Below are positions 24,716 through 33,397 of a DNA stretch of 64,000 nt, in pieces. The notes below the pieces were generated by a model, which worked only from the letters and a program-made list of their open reading frames with translations, was not told where the DNA came from and ran no database searches. A program made the translations under genes and the position numbers. Where the stretch lies: NCBI RefSeq assembly GCF_000701345.1, contig NZ_JNIJ01000040.1, positions 1-64,000 of the forward strand, read 5' to 3'. Numbering within the stretch: position 1 is the stretch's first letter; the number at the start of each line of letters is the position of its first letter. The DNA comes from Bradyrhizobium sp. URHD0069 (lineage in GTDB: Bacteria > Pseudomonadota > Alphaproteobacteria > Rhizobiales > Xanthobacteraceae).

Positions 24716-25446
24716 ATTTGGGGGCGGGGGACGATTCGTCCGTGGGGAGCTCAATTGACCCGCGGCCGGTACTAATTGTTACCGGTCTGGTCCAGGAGGC
24801 CCGCATTGCGGCCGGGCCTGGGATGACCGTTATCTGCAGCAGTAGCGATCCACAGCAATTGCGTGCGCTTCTGACGGTCTTTGATCCATCGACGATCAGG
24901 GGCGTGATCAGCTTCGGCGTTGCGGGTGGACTGGATCCCACCTTGAAATCAGGCGACGTCGTGGTGGCGACCGAGGTGCTCGCCGGCGATACCCGCTGGC
25001 TGGCCGGTCTGGCGCTGAATGAAGAGTTGATCGCTAGTATCGCGCTGGGGGGCCGGCGCGTCGTCCGGGGCGGTCTTGCCGGTGTCGAGGAGGTTGTCGC
25101 CGCCCGGTCGGTAAAGGCTGCGCTGCGGTCGGAGACGGGCGCGGCTGCGGTCGACATGGAGAGCCATATCGCTGCAGCCTATGCCGCCGAGGCGGGCCTT
25201 CCGTTCGCGGCTCTGCGCGTCATCAGCGACCCCGCCAGCCGCGCGTTGCCGGCGCTGGCGATGACCGCGATCAAGCCGAACGGCGATATCGATCTGCGCA
25301 AGGTACTGAGCGGGGTCGTGCGGAACCCGCTCACGCTCCGTTCGCTGGTCTCGACAGGCATCGACTTCAATCGCGCACTGCGCAGCCTACGCGGCTGTCG
25401 AGGCTTTCTGCTGGGCGGCGAGGGCCTCGTCGCGGCGGATCTCTGA
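24712..25446 (+). CDS. hpnG: Adenosylhopane nucleosidase/phosphorylase HpnG
   Basis: About 244 residues from GTG 24712, which overlaps the shc stop; the open frame extends upstream only as a shadow of shc. The fold is that of purine nucleoside phosphorylases and MTA/SAH nucleosidases, seen in IRGVISFGVAGGLDPTLKSG, DVVVATEVL and the ribose-binding AAAVDMESHIAAAYA. HpnG removes adenine from adenosylhopane to give (phospho)ribosylhopane. The last about 60 bases overlap the 3-prime end of hpnH on the opposite strand, and the C-terminus (GFLLGGEGLVAADL) is thus encoded antisense to the hpnH tail. Confidence 0.9.
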   Translation: MNLGAGDDSSVGSSIDPRPVLIVTGLVQEARIAAGPGMTVICSSSDPQQLRALLTVFDPSTIRGVISFGVAGGLDPTLKSGDVVVATEVLAGDTRWLAGLALNEELIASIALGGRRVVRGGLAGVEEVVAARSVKAALRSETGAAAVDMESHIAAAYAAEAGLPFAALRVISDPASRALPALAMTAIKPNGDIDLRKVLSGVVRNPLTLRSLVSTGIDFNRALRSLRGCRGFLLGGEGLVAADL

Positions 25447-26535
25447 CAGACGCTTCTGCACTTCCGCCGAGAAGATGTACTGCGCGGGGCGCTGGTTTTC
25501 GAGACTGATCTCGGGAGCCATCGGACCTGTGGTCCGAACGCCGCGCAGCGCCACCCACATCGCCTTTAGCGGATTGAGCAGGGCTGCCTCCGCAGCAGTC
25601 GGCTCGTAGCCGCAATGGGCCATGCAGTCGGCGCATTTCTCGTACTTGCCGGTGCCGTACGAGTTCCAATCCGTCGTCTCCATCAGCTCCTTGAAGGTCT
25701 TGGTATAGCCTTCGCCGAGCAGATAGCAGGGCTTCTGCCAGCCGAAAATGTTGCGCGCCGGCATGCCCCACGGTGTGCATTCGTAAGCCTGATTGCCCGC
25801 CAGGAAATCCAGGAACAGGCCGGAATGCATGAAATTCCACTTCTTGCCCTTGCCCAACGCGAACACGTCGCGGAACAGCTTCTTGGTCTTGGTGCGGTTG
25901 AGGAAATGCTCCTGGTCGGGCGCGCGCTCATAGGCATAGCCCGGCGACATTGAAACGCCGACCCCGAGCTCGGTCGTGAAGTCGAGGAATTTGGCAATGT
26001 CCTCGGCCGCATGTCCGTCGAAGATCGTGGCGTTGACGTTGACCGTGAAGCCCCTCGCTTTGGCGGCCTTGATCGCCGAGACGGCGCGGTCGAACACGCC
26101 CGCTTGCGAGACCGCCTTGTCGTGGTGGTCTTTCAGACCGTCCAGATGCACCGAGAAAAACAGATATGGCGACGGTTCGAACAGGTCGAGCTTCTTTTCC
26201 AGGAGCAGCGCGTTGGTGCACAACGACACGAACTTCTTGCGCGCCACCAGACCGCGCACGATCTCGCCGATTTCCTTGTGGATCAGCGGCTCGCCGCCGG
26301 GGATTGCCACCATCGGCGCGCCGCATTCGTCGGCGGCATCCCAGCATTCCTGCGCCGACATGCGGCGATTGAGGATTGCGTCGGGATAGTCGATTTTGCC
26401 GCAGCCGACGCAGGCGAGATTGCAGCGAAACAACGGTTCGAGCATCAGCACCAGCGGATAGCGCTTCCGGCCCAGCAATTTCTGCTTGATCAGATAGCTG
26501 CCGATACGCAGTTCCTTGAAGAAGGGTATTGCCAT
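25387..26535 (-). CDS. hpnH: Radical SAM adenosylhopane synthase HpnH
   Basis: 382 residues. The radical SAM cluster motif is CNLACVGC at residues 38-45 (C-x3-C-x2-C), followed by VAIPGGEPLIHKEIGEIVRG, and the C-terminal part is the DUF3463 region with Cys-containing EKCADCMAHCGYEPTAAE. HpnH joins a 5-deoxyadenosyl group to hopene, the first step of the extended C35 side chain. It is on the minus strand behind ispH (36 bp gap) and points into hpnG, unlike the rest of the cluster. ATG 26535 gives MAIPFFKELRIGSYLIKQKL, the standard start. Confidence 0.95.
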   Translation of the reverse strand: MAIPFFKELRIGSYLIKQKLLGRKRYPLVLMLEPLFRCNLACVGCGKIDYPDAILNRRMSAQECWDAADECGAPMVAIPGGEPLIHKEIGEIVRGLVARKKFVSLCTNALLLEKKLDLFEPSPYLFFSVHLDGLKDHHDKAVSQAGVFDRAVSAIKAAKARGFTVNVNATIFDGHAAEDIAKFLDFTTELGVGVSMSPGYAYERAPDQEHFLNRTKTKKLFRDVFALGKGKKWNFMHSGLFLDFLAGNQAYECTPWGMPARNIFGWQKPCYLLGEGYTKTFKELMETTDWNSYGTGKYEKCADCMAHCGYEPTAAEAALLNPLKAMWVALRGVRTTGPMAPEISLENQRPAQYIFSAEVQKRLSEIRRDEALAAQQKASTAA

Positions 26536-26570
26536 TACAAGTTTCTTTCTGGACTCACGAGAGAGGTGGA

Positions 26571-27518
26571 TCAGCCCGCCGCCAATTCAGCCGGAAGCCG
26601 GAATTCGATATTTTCTTCCCGCCCGGGCACTACCGACACCGTGACCGGCCCGATACGCCGCAGGGCCTCAATCACGTCATCGACAAGAACTTCGGGCGCC
26701 GAGGCGCCGGCGGTGATTCCGACGGCTTTGGCATCCTTCAGCCAATCCGGGTTCAGTTCGCTGCCATCGGCAATAAGGTAACTCGCGACGCCGACCTCGG
26801 TGCCGATTTCGCGCAGCCTGTTTGAGTTGGAACTATTGGTGGCCCCCACCACCAGGATGACGTCGACAAGCTTGCTAAGGTCCCTTACCGCAGATTGGCG
26901 GTTTTGTGTCGCATAGCAGATATCCCGGATGTCAGGGCCTTGAATATCTGTAAAACGCTGCTGAAGGGCCGAAATTATGTCCTTGGTGTCATCCACGCTG
27001 AGGGTGGTCTGGGTGATATAGGCCACCGGGGTGTCCGCGGGCATGGTTAAGGCCGCCACGTCGTCCACATTCTGGACCAGAAGCACGGGGCCGGGAACCT
27101 GACCCATGGTTCCCTCGACCTCGGGGTGGCCGGCATGCCCGATCAGAATCAGCGCCCGTCCTTTCGACATGTAGCGCTTGCCCTGATTGTGGACCTTGGT
27201 CACCAGGGGACAGGTCGCATTGAGGACCGGCAGGCCGCGCGCGGCGGCTTCCTCCTCTACGCTCCTGGCGACGCCGTGAGCGCTGAACACGGTGACGGCG
27301 AGCGGTGGCACTTCCGACAGATCCTCGACGAAGATGGCGCCCTTATTCTTCAGGCTTTCGACCACGTATTTGTTGTGCACGATCTCATGCCGCACATAGA
27401 CCGGCGGGCCATACTTTTCGAGCGCGCGCTCGACAATCTCGATCGCCCGCACCACGCCCGCGCAAAATCCGCGGGGCTGCGCAAGATACACTTCCATGGG
27501 ACGCCCGTTAAAACTCAT
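26571..27518 (-). CDS. ispH: 4-hydroxy-3-methylbut-2-enyl diphosphate reductase
   Basis: 315 residues with the three cluster-binding cysteines of IspH: C19 in RGFCAGVVRA, C103 in NATCPLVTKVH and C201 in IRDICYATQNRQ, plus EIVHNKYVV and FSAHGVA histidines and the NSSNSNRLRE substrate loop. It carries a [4Fe-4S] cluster and makes IPP and DMAPP in the last step of the MEP pathway, so it supplies precursors for the hopanoid enzymes around it. It heads the minus-strand pair ispH-hpnH and is divergent from hpnN. Duplicate ispH genes are common in this group; whether this is the only copy is unknown. Confidence 0.95.
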   Translation of the reverse strand: MSFNGRPMEVYLAQPRGFCAGVVRAIEIVERALEKYGPPVYVRHEIVHNKYVVESLKNKGAIFVEDLSEVPPLAVTVFSAHGVARSVEEEAAARGLPVLNATCPLVTKVHNQGKRYMSKGRALILIGHAGHPEVEGTMGQVPGPVLLVQNVDDVAALTMPADTPVAYITQTTLSVDDTKDIISALQQRFTDIQGPDIRDICYATQNRQSAVRDLSKLVDVILVVGATNSSNSNRLREIGTEVGVASYLIADGSELNPDWLKDAKAVGITAGASAPEVLVDDVIEALRRIGPVTVSVVPGREENIEFRLPAELAAG

Positions 27519-27929
27519 TCAGTATCTCCGCGCAGCTTAAGATAGTTGCAATATCCGCACCGCCAACCGCTTTCCCGTCCTAAACCTGCCAAGTGCATGG
27601 CGGGACAGGGCTTTGTGTCAAAAAATGATCGCTTAGCAAAGCCGGATGGCGAGACGACCCGTCAAAAGCGCAGGGTGGTGGAGGTATTATGATATGTATT
27701 TAATGGAATTGCGGCAAAACGGGCCGCGGAACCCTCACTTCTTCGTCACTTTACCGCCATCAATCGGGTTATATCAGCCCCAGCGCGGTCTCGGCCTTTT
27801 TCGCGCCGTTGCTCCGTGCTCTGGAAGAAAAACCGCTCAAAACAACGTTACGTCATTACCTCGGCCCGTGGAACTCCGGTAGATAACGGGCGTTTCCGGC
27901 ATGCCGCCCAACATGAGAAAGAAAAAACT
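27519..27929. other. Divergent intergenic region between ispH and hpnN
   Basis: About 410 bases. The stretch around 27600-27720 is AT-richer. An open frame 27646-27882 has no recognisable content, and the frame upstream of hpnN (27816-27929) has low-complexity residues not typical of HpnN. Promoters for both sides should lie here. A GGAAC at 27732 lacks a partner CGTT at the right distance, so I do not call an EcfG site. Confidence 0.5.
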
Positions 27930-30518
27930 GTGCTGACAGGTATTGTCGTATCGATTGTCAAAGCTTGCACGCGGTTTGCCCTTCTCACGGTTCTGGTCGC
28001 GCTCATCCTTGCGGTAGCCGGGGGCTTCTATACGGCCCGCCACTTCGCGATCAACACCGACATCAACACGCTGATTTCGCCCGATCTCGATTGGCGCCAG
28101 CGCGATATCCAGTTCGAGCAGGCATTCGATCGGGAAAGGACCATCCTTGCCGTGGTCGAGGGCCCGACGCCGGAGCTCACCAACGCGGCGAGTACCGCGC
28201 TCGAACGGAAATTGTCCGGCGATACCAAGCATTTCGAATCGGTTCAGCCTCTCGGCTCCGGCGAATTCTTCGAAAAGAACGGGCTGTTGTTCCTTCCGGT
28301 GTCGGAGGTCGCCCGGCTGACCGGGCAATTCGAATCCGCCGCGCCGCTGATCGAAATCATGGCCGGAGATCCCAGCATACGGGGACTGACCGGCGCGCTG
28401 GAAACCGGCCTTGCCGGCGTCAAGCGCGGGCAAATCAAACTGGACAGCACCGAACGCCCCTTCAACCTGATCGCCCAGACGGTCGAAAACGTGTTGAGCA
28501 AAGGTAACGGGACGTTCTCCTGGCGCGAACTCGTCAGCGACAAGCCCTTGACCGATTCCGATCGCCGCTCCTTCATCGAGTTCAAGCCGATCCTTGATTA
28601 CAACGCGCTGGAGCCTGGCAAGGAGGCGACCGATGCCATCAGGCTGGCGGCCTTCGATCTCAATCTTGCCGGTGAATACGGCGCGCGGGTCAGGCTGACC
28701 GGGCCGGTTCCAATCGCCAACGAAGAATATGCGACCGTTCAGGACGGCGTCATCGTCAATGGCATCGGTACCGTGCTCGTCGTGTTGGTCATTCTCTGGA
28801 TGGCGCTGCATTCATCGAAGATCATCTTCGCGGTATTCGTGAATCTCTTTATCGGCCTTTCCATCACCACCGCCATCGGATTGATGATGGTGAGTTCGCT
28901 GAATCTGCTCTCGATCGCGTTTGCGGTTCTGTTCGTCGGATTGGGCGTCGATTTCGGCATTCAATACAGCGTTCGTTACCGCTCGGAGCGCTTCAAGAGC
29001 GACGATCTGCGGGCCGCGCTGGAGAGGGCCGCCGAACGCTCCGCAGTCCCGCTTTCACTGGCCGCCATGGCGACGGCGGCGGGTTTCCTCTGTTTCCTGC
29101 CCACCGACTACAAAGGCATTTCGGAACTCGGCAAGATTGCCGGCGCAGGCATGCTCATCGCGTTCATATCCAGCATCACCGTGCTGCCGGCGTTGCTGAG
29201 GTTGCTCAACCCTCCCGGGGAAGGCGAGCCGGTGGGATATGCGTTCCTGGCGCCGCTCGATGAGTTCCTGGAGAAGCATCGCGTCGTCATTATCGTCGGA
29301 ACGCTCCTGGTCGTGGTCGCCGGCCTGCCGCTGCTTTATTTCCTCCGCTTCGACTTCAATCCGATAAATCTGCGCAATTCCAAGGTTGAGTCGATCGCAA
29401 CCTTCCTCGATTTGAGGAAGGATCCGAACACCGGCGCCAACGCCATCAATGTGATGACGAACTCGGATGCCGACGCCAGGAAGATCGAGGAGCGGCTGTC
29501 CAAGGTGCCGGAAGTCCTCCGCGTCATGTCGCTGGAAAGTTTTGTGCCCGAAGACCAGCCGGCAAAATTGAAGCTGATCGCCCAAGGCGCCAAGGTTCTC
29601 AATCCCGCGCTCAATCCGGAGTCCATCGACGCACCGCCAAGCGATGAGGAGAATGTCGAGGCCTTGAAGGGATCGGCAAGCAGTCTGCGCAGGGCCGCCG
29701 GCGACGCCAAGGGTCCAGGTGCCGTGGCGTCGCGGCGGCTCGCGGATGCGCTGTCAAAACTTGCCGAATCCAATCAAGTCACGCGGGACAAGGCACAGGC
29801 CATTTTCGTCACGCCGTTGAAGTTGGTGCTCGACCAGCTCAAGAACTCGCTGCAGGCGCAGCCGGTCAGCGTGAAAACCCTGCCGCCCGAACTGATGCGT
29901 TCGTGGAAAACCAAGGACGGTCTGCAGCGCGTCGAGGCCCTGCCGCTCGGCGATCCCAACGACAACGATACGCTGCGCAGGTTCGCCAGCGCGGTCCTCG
30001 CCGCCGAGCCGACGGCGATCGGCGGACCGGTATCGATTCTCAAATCCGGCGATACCGTGGTGAAAGCCTTTGTCCACGCGGGCATTTGGGCGCTGCTGGT
30101 TATCAGCCTGCTGCTGTGGCTAGCGCTGCGGCGAATAACCGACGTGCTGCTGACGCTAGTTCCGCTTTTGGTGGCGGGGGCGGTGACGCTGGAAATCTGC
30201 GTGCTGATCGGAATGCCGCTCAACTTCGCCAACATCGTCGCGCTGCCCCTAATGCTCGGCGTCGGCGTGGCTTTCAAGATCTACTATGTAACCGCATGGC
30301 GATCGGGCAAGACCAATCTGCTGCAGTCGAGCCTGACGCGGGCAATATTTTTCAGCGCGATGACGACCGCCACGGCGTTCGGAAGCCTGTGGCTGTCCAC
30401 TCATCCCGGTACCGCGAGCATGGGCAAGCTGTTGGCGCTCTCGCTTCTCACGACGCTCGCGGCGGTGCTGCTGTTTCAGCCAGCGCTAATGGGTAAACCG
30501 CGCGATGTCGGGGAGTAG
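27930..30518 (+). CDS. hpnN: Hopanoid transporter HpnN (RND/MMPL family)
   Basis: About 862 residues from GTG 27930; the frame is open to ATG 27816 but the extra 38 residues are unlike the family. Layout: first membrane helix (FALLTVLVALILAVAGGFYT), periplasmic loop with AINTDINTLISPDLDWRQRD, helix cluster with FAVLFVGLGVDFGIQYSVRY, second helix, second loop and final cluster (ICVLIGMPLNFANIVALPLM). HpnN moves hopanoids from the inner to the outer membrane. Its position in the hpn locus supports this more than for the paralogue at 15892. The last 33 bases overlap the convergent DUF2147 gene. Confidence 0.9.
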   Translation: MLTGIVVSIVKACTRFALLTVLVALILAVAGGFYTARHFAINTDINTLISPDLDWRQRDIQFEQAFDRERTILAVVEGPTPELTNAASTALERKLSGDTKHFESVQPLGSGEFFEKNGLLFLPVSEVARLTGQFESAAPLIEIMAGDPSIRGLTGALETGLAGVKRGQIKLDSTERPFNLIAQTVENVLSKGNGTFSWRELVSDKPLTDSDRRSFIEFKPILDYNALEPGKEATDAIRLAAFDLNLAGEYGARVRLTGPVPIANEEYATVQDGVIVNGIGTVLVVLVILWMALHSSKIIFAVFVNLFIGLSITTAIGLMMVSSLNLLSIAFAVLFVGLGVDFGIQYSVRYRSERFKSDDLRAALERAAERSAVPLSLAAMATAAGFLCFLPTDYKGISELGKIAGAGMLIAFISSITVLPALLRLLNPPGEGEPVGYAFLAPLDEFLEKHRVVIIVGTLLVVVAGLPLLYFLRFDFNPINLRNSKVESIATFLDLRKDPNTGANAINVMTNSDADARKIEERLSKVPEVLRVMSLESFVPEDQPAKLKLIAQGAKVLNPALNPESIDAPPSDEENVEALKGSASSLRRAAGDAKGPGAVASRRLADALSKLAESNQVTRDKAQAIFVTPLKLVLDQLKNSLQAQPVSVKTLPPELMRSWKTKDGLQRVEALPLGDPNDNDTLRRFASAVLAAEPTAIGGPVSILKSGDTVVKAFVHAGIWALLVISLLLWLALRRITDVLLTLVPLLVAGAVTLEICVLIGMPLNFANIVALPLMLGVGVAFKIYYVTAWRSGKTNLLQSSLTRAIFFSAMTTATAFGSLWLSTHPGTASMGKLLALSLLTTLAAVLLFQPALMGKPRDVGE

Positions 30519-31145
30519 ACAGATATCGCCGACCGGGTCGGCCGGCTGTGCGGCCGTTGCCGGTTTCTGAGCTGATGCCTTGGGGGGCGGGTTGACGGAG
30601 CCGGTGGTCTTGGGCGTGGCTGTCGTGGTCGGCGCGGCGGTTTTCGGGAGCGTACCATCCGTGCTCTTTGGCGCGCCCTTGGCCATGCTGTTGCTCGGGC
30701 TGGAGGGAATCGGACCGCCGACGCGGGTCCAGGTTTCGCCGCCGCAGAGAAAGCCCAAAACGCAGCCTTGAATCTCCAGTTGATCGGAACCGATCGCCTT
30801 GATCGTCGAACTGTAGGATTGTCCGTCTTTGGCGTTGTAGACTTGGCCTTCCCATTGATCGAGACCAGGCTTCTTCTTCATGTCGATCAGAATCGGCATT
30901 CCCAGGCTCGGCCTGTTCTGTTTCGAGACATCGGGATTGTTCTTGTCGCGGCCGCCCGGCGTTTTCTCCCAGGCAACCGCGCCCCACATACTTCCCTTGC
31001 ATTCCGCAACCCGGATGTTGGCGACGCCGTCCGCCACTCTCCAGTCGCCCGTCGGATCCGCCGCCAAAGCCGACGTTAGGCCTGTCGCCAAAAAAATTCC
31101 GGAATACAATATGGTGCGCGTGACATCTCGTGGGCAGTGCAACAT
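30486..31145 (-). CDS. DUF2147 exported protein with Pro/Ala/Thr-rich tail
   Basis: 219 residues. A signal peptide (SGIFLATGLTSALA-ADP) precedes a DUF2147 domain of about 110 residues with ADPTGDWRVADGVANIRVAE, GSMWGAVAWEKTPGGRDKNN and EGQVYNAKDGQSYSS. A tail of about 75 residues follows, rich in Pro, Thr, Ala, Lys (KTAAPTTTATPKTTGSVNPP), ending in PADPVGDICLLPDIARFTH. DUF2147 proteins are small periplasmic proteins of uncertain role. The tail is unusual compared with the bare domain. Its 3-prime end overlaps hpnN. Confidence 0.8.
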   Translation of the reverse strand: MLHCPRDVTRTILYSGIFLATGLTSALAADPTGDWRVADGVANIRVAECKGSMWGAVAWEKTPGGRDKNNPDVSKQNRPSLGMPILIDMKKKPGLDQWEGQVYNAKDGQSYSSTIKAIGSDQLEIQGCVLGFLCGGETWTRVGGPIPSSPSNSMAKGAPKSTDGTLPKTAAPTTTATPKTTGSVNPPPKASAQKPATAAQPADPVGDICLLPDIARFTH

Positions 31146-31176
31146 GATTCAGACCTGTGCTTAAGTAGCTGAGGGC

Positions 31177-31198
31177 AAAACGCCGCATTGAGCGTTTT
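31177..31198. promoter_or_regulatory. Perfect 7-bp palindrome upstream of hpnO
   Basis: AAAACGC (31177-31183) and GCGTTTT (31192-31198) flank an eight-base spacer, 38 bases before the hpnO ATG and 31 bases before the start of the divergent DUF2147 gene. The geometry suits an operator for either gene, but no regulator can be named. Confidence 0.4.
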
Positions 31199-31236
31199 CA
31201 GTTGACGAAACGGCCATCAAACGAAGTATGTAGCTG

Positions 31237-32628
31237 ATGTTGTATTCAAATCTAGACGTTTCCGAGATGTTTGTGGACCGCCAGTCGCAGCGCAGTTCCA
31301 TGCATGCGCGCCATTTGAATGAGCAGCTTGTACGGGTCCTCAAGACAATTGGTTACGATGTCGGTTTTCAAAAGGGTCAAGGCCAATACCTCTTCGATCG
31401 CGACGGGGTGCGCTATCTCGATTTACTGAGCGGTTTTGGCGTTTTTGCGATTGGCCGGAATCATCCGGCGCTGCGCCACGCATTGAAGAGCGTCCTCGAT
31501 AGCGATCTGCCCAACCTTGTGCAACTCGATGTTTCGACGCTGGCCGGCGTGTTGGCCGAACGCCTGCTGAGATATGTGCCTTACCTGGACAAGGTGTTTT
31601 TTGCGAATTCCGGGGCGGAATGTGTCGAGGCTGCGATCAAATTCGCACGCGGCGCGACGGGCCGTCCGGGCATCGTCTATTGCGCGCACGCCTATCACGG
31701 ATTGACCTATGGTGCGCTTTCGCTCACCGACGATCCCAACTTTCGCGGCGGCTTCGAGCCGCTGCTGCCCGGGTGCACGACTGTTCCCTTCAACGATCTT
31801 GCTGCCCTGGAACAGGCGCTGTCGTCCCGCCAGGTTGCCGCCTTCATCGTCGAGCCGATCCAGGGCAAAGGCGTCAACATACCAGCGGACGAATTTCTGC
31901 CGGGCGCCGCAGCGCTGTGCCGTAAGTATGGCACGTTGATGGTCGCCGACGAAATTCAGACCGGAATGGGTCGAACGGGGAGGTTCCTCGCAGTCGAGCA
32001 TTGGAACGTCGAACCGGATATCGTTCTGCTCTCCAAGGCGCTGTCTGGCGGTCACGTCCCGGTCGGTGCGCTGCTCACGCGCAAGAGCATCTTCGACAAA
32101 ATCTTCAATCAAATGGACCGCGCGGTCGTGCACGGCTCGACCTTTGCGAAAAACGATCTCGCGATGGCGGCCGGCATCGCGACGCTTGAAGTGATCGAGT
32201 CCGAGAAATTGGTCGAGGCGGCCGCCAAACGCGGCGCCGAACTTCGGCTGGCGCTGACGCGCATGGTTCCCGGCTACGAATTGCTGAAAGAAGTTCGCGG
32301 CAAGGGACTGATGATCGGCGTCGAGTTCGGCGCGCCGAAGTCGCTGCGGCTGAAGGCTTCGTGGAACGTGCTCGAGACCGCCAGCAAGGGACTGTTCTGC
32401 CAGCTCATCACGGTGCCGCTGTTCAAGGATCACAAGATCCTGACCCAGGTCTCGGGCCATGGCAGCCACACCATCAAGCTGTTGCCGCCGCTGACCATCA
32501 CCGAAGAGGATTGCAGGTGGATCGAGACGGCGTTCGACAGCGTCATCGCTTCCAGTCACAAGGTCCCCGGCGCGATCTGGTCACTGGGCAAGACGCTGGT
32601 CGACAACGCGGTGCGCAAATCGGCGTAA
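31237..32628 (+). CDS. hpnO: Hopanoid aminotransferase HpnO
   Basis: 463 residues of the class-III (ornithine-type) PLP aminotransferases. Motifs: NSGAECVEAAIKFARGATGR, HAYHGLTYGALSL, VADEIQTGMGRTGRF with the ring-binding Asp, and LLSKALSGGHVPVGA with the Schiff-base lysine at K267. HpnO is thought to convert the aldehyde of ribosylhopane to aminobacteriohopanetriol. Being the last gene of the hopanoid locus supports that over a general ornithine transaminase. ATG 31237 gives MLYSNLDVSEMFVDRQ; a later Met at MHARHLNEQ is possible. Confidence 0.9.
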   Translation: MLYSNLDVSEMFVDRQSQRSSMHARHLNEQLVRVLKTIGYDVGFQKGQGQYLFDRDGVRYLDLLSGFGVFAIGRNHPALRHALKSVLDSDLPNLVQLDVSTLAGVLAERLLRYVPYLDKVFFANSGAECVEAAIKFARGATGRPGIVYCAHAYHGLTYGALSLTDDPNFRGGFEPLLPGCTTVPFNDLAALEQALSSRQVAAFIVEPIQGKGVNIPADEFLPGAAALCRKYGTLMVADEIQTGMGRTGRFLAVEHWNVEPDIVLLSKALSGGHVPVGALLTRKSIFDKIFNQMDRAVVHGSTFAKNDLAMAAGIATLEVIESEKLVEAAAKRGAELRLALTRMVPGYELLKEVRGKGLMIGVEFGAPKSLRLKASWNVLETASKGLFCQLITVPLFKDHKILTQVSGHGSHTIKLLPPLTITEEDCRWIETAFDSVIASSHKVPGAIWSLGKTLVDNAVRKSA

Positions 32629-32635
32629 TCCTGGT

Positions 32636-33397
32636 CTAGCCCGGAGTGCTGGTCCGCAGCGCGGTTTCGAATTTCTCGCCGAAATCGGCGAGTTCGTCGG
32701 CAGCGAGATCGCTGATCGCCCAGTAGTTCAACCCCCGTTCGCTCCAGCGCCTGATATTGAAGCCCTGGATCGTTTCGATCTTGGCTGCGTGGCGTTCGGC
32801 GCTGGCGGTCTGGGCGACGAACAAATTGATCACGTGCGAACGCCGGCGGTAGAGGATGGCGCCGATCGGGCGGGTATCGACATAATCGAGCCGGCCGCCG
32901 ATCAGCGTAAAACCCTGCGCGGTCAGGTCGACCACCGGCGGCGCCACGTCCAGCTTGCCGTTGAACCACGGCTTCACCGTATGCTGGTCGGTCGAAAGCA
33001 CGTCGGTGAGATGTCCCGGCTGCAGCGAGCGCAGATGCGCCGAAACAACTTCAGACATAATGCGCTGTTCGTCATCGCTGCGCAGCACGATGGCGACGAG
33101 ACCGGTCGCTGCAATCGCGGAAACCGCCGATCCCATCGCAAAGCCCCTGAGTACCGCGCGCCGGCTCGGCGCCTGCGTTTTCGGCAGTGACGCCTCGATG
33201 CGCCGGCGCAGCTCGGGCGGAGCCGTGTAACGCAGATCGGAACCTGCAATGGCCTTGCTCATCTCGCGATAGGCGGCAAGCTGCGCGCCACAGTCCGGGC
33301 AGTTTGCAATATGCTGTTCGACCTCGCGCGCATGCCCGGCGTCGAGTTCGCCGTCGATCATTGCGTGAAGAAGAATTTCAGCCTCTCTGCAAGTCAT
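32636..33397 (-). CDS. ZAS-type anti-sigma factor
   Basis: About 253 residues starting MTCREAEILLHAMIDGELDA, with the zinc-binding anti-sigma motif HIANCPDC (H-x3-C-x2-C), one membrane helix near residues 90-110 (FAMGSAVSAIAATGLVAIVL) and a periplasmic domain. It should bind and silence the ECF sigma factor encoded just upstream and release it when the envelope signal arrives. Its ATG overlaps the sigma stop (ATGA at 33394-33397), the usual coupling for such pairs. It is the last gene of a minus-strand operon and converges with hpnO, seven bases between stops. Confidence 0.9.
   Translation of the reverse strand: MTCREAEILLHAMIDGELDAGHAREVEQHIANCPDCGAQLAAYREMSKAIAGSDLRYTAPPELRRRIEASLPKTQAPSRRAVLRGFAMGSAVSAIAATGLVAIVLRSDDEQRIMSEVVSAHLRSLQPGHLTDVLSTDQHTVKPWFNGKLDVAPPVVDLTAQGFTLIGGRLDYVDTRPIGAILYRRRSHVINLFVAQTASAERHAAKIETIQGFNIRRWSERGLNYWAISDLAADELADFGEKFETALRTSTPG

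Noticed and set aside
27646..27882. Open frame in the ispH-hpnN gap
   Set aside because: Composition unlike protein and overlaps the likely promoter region of hpnN.
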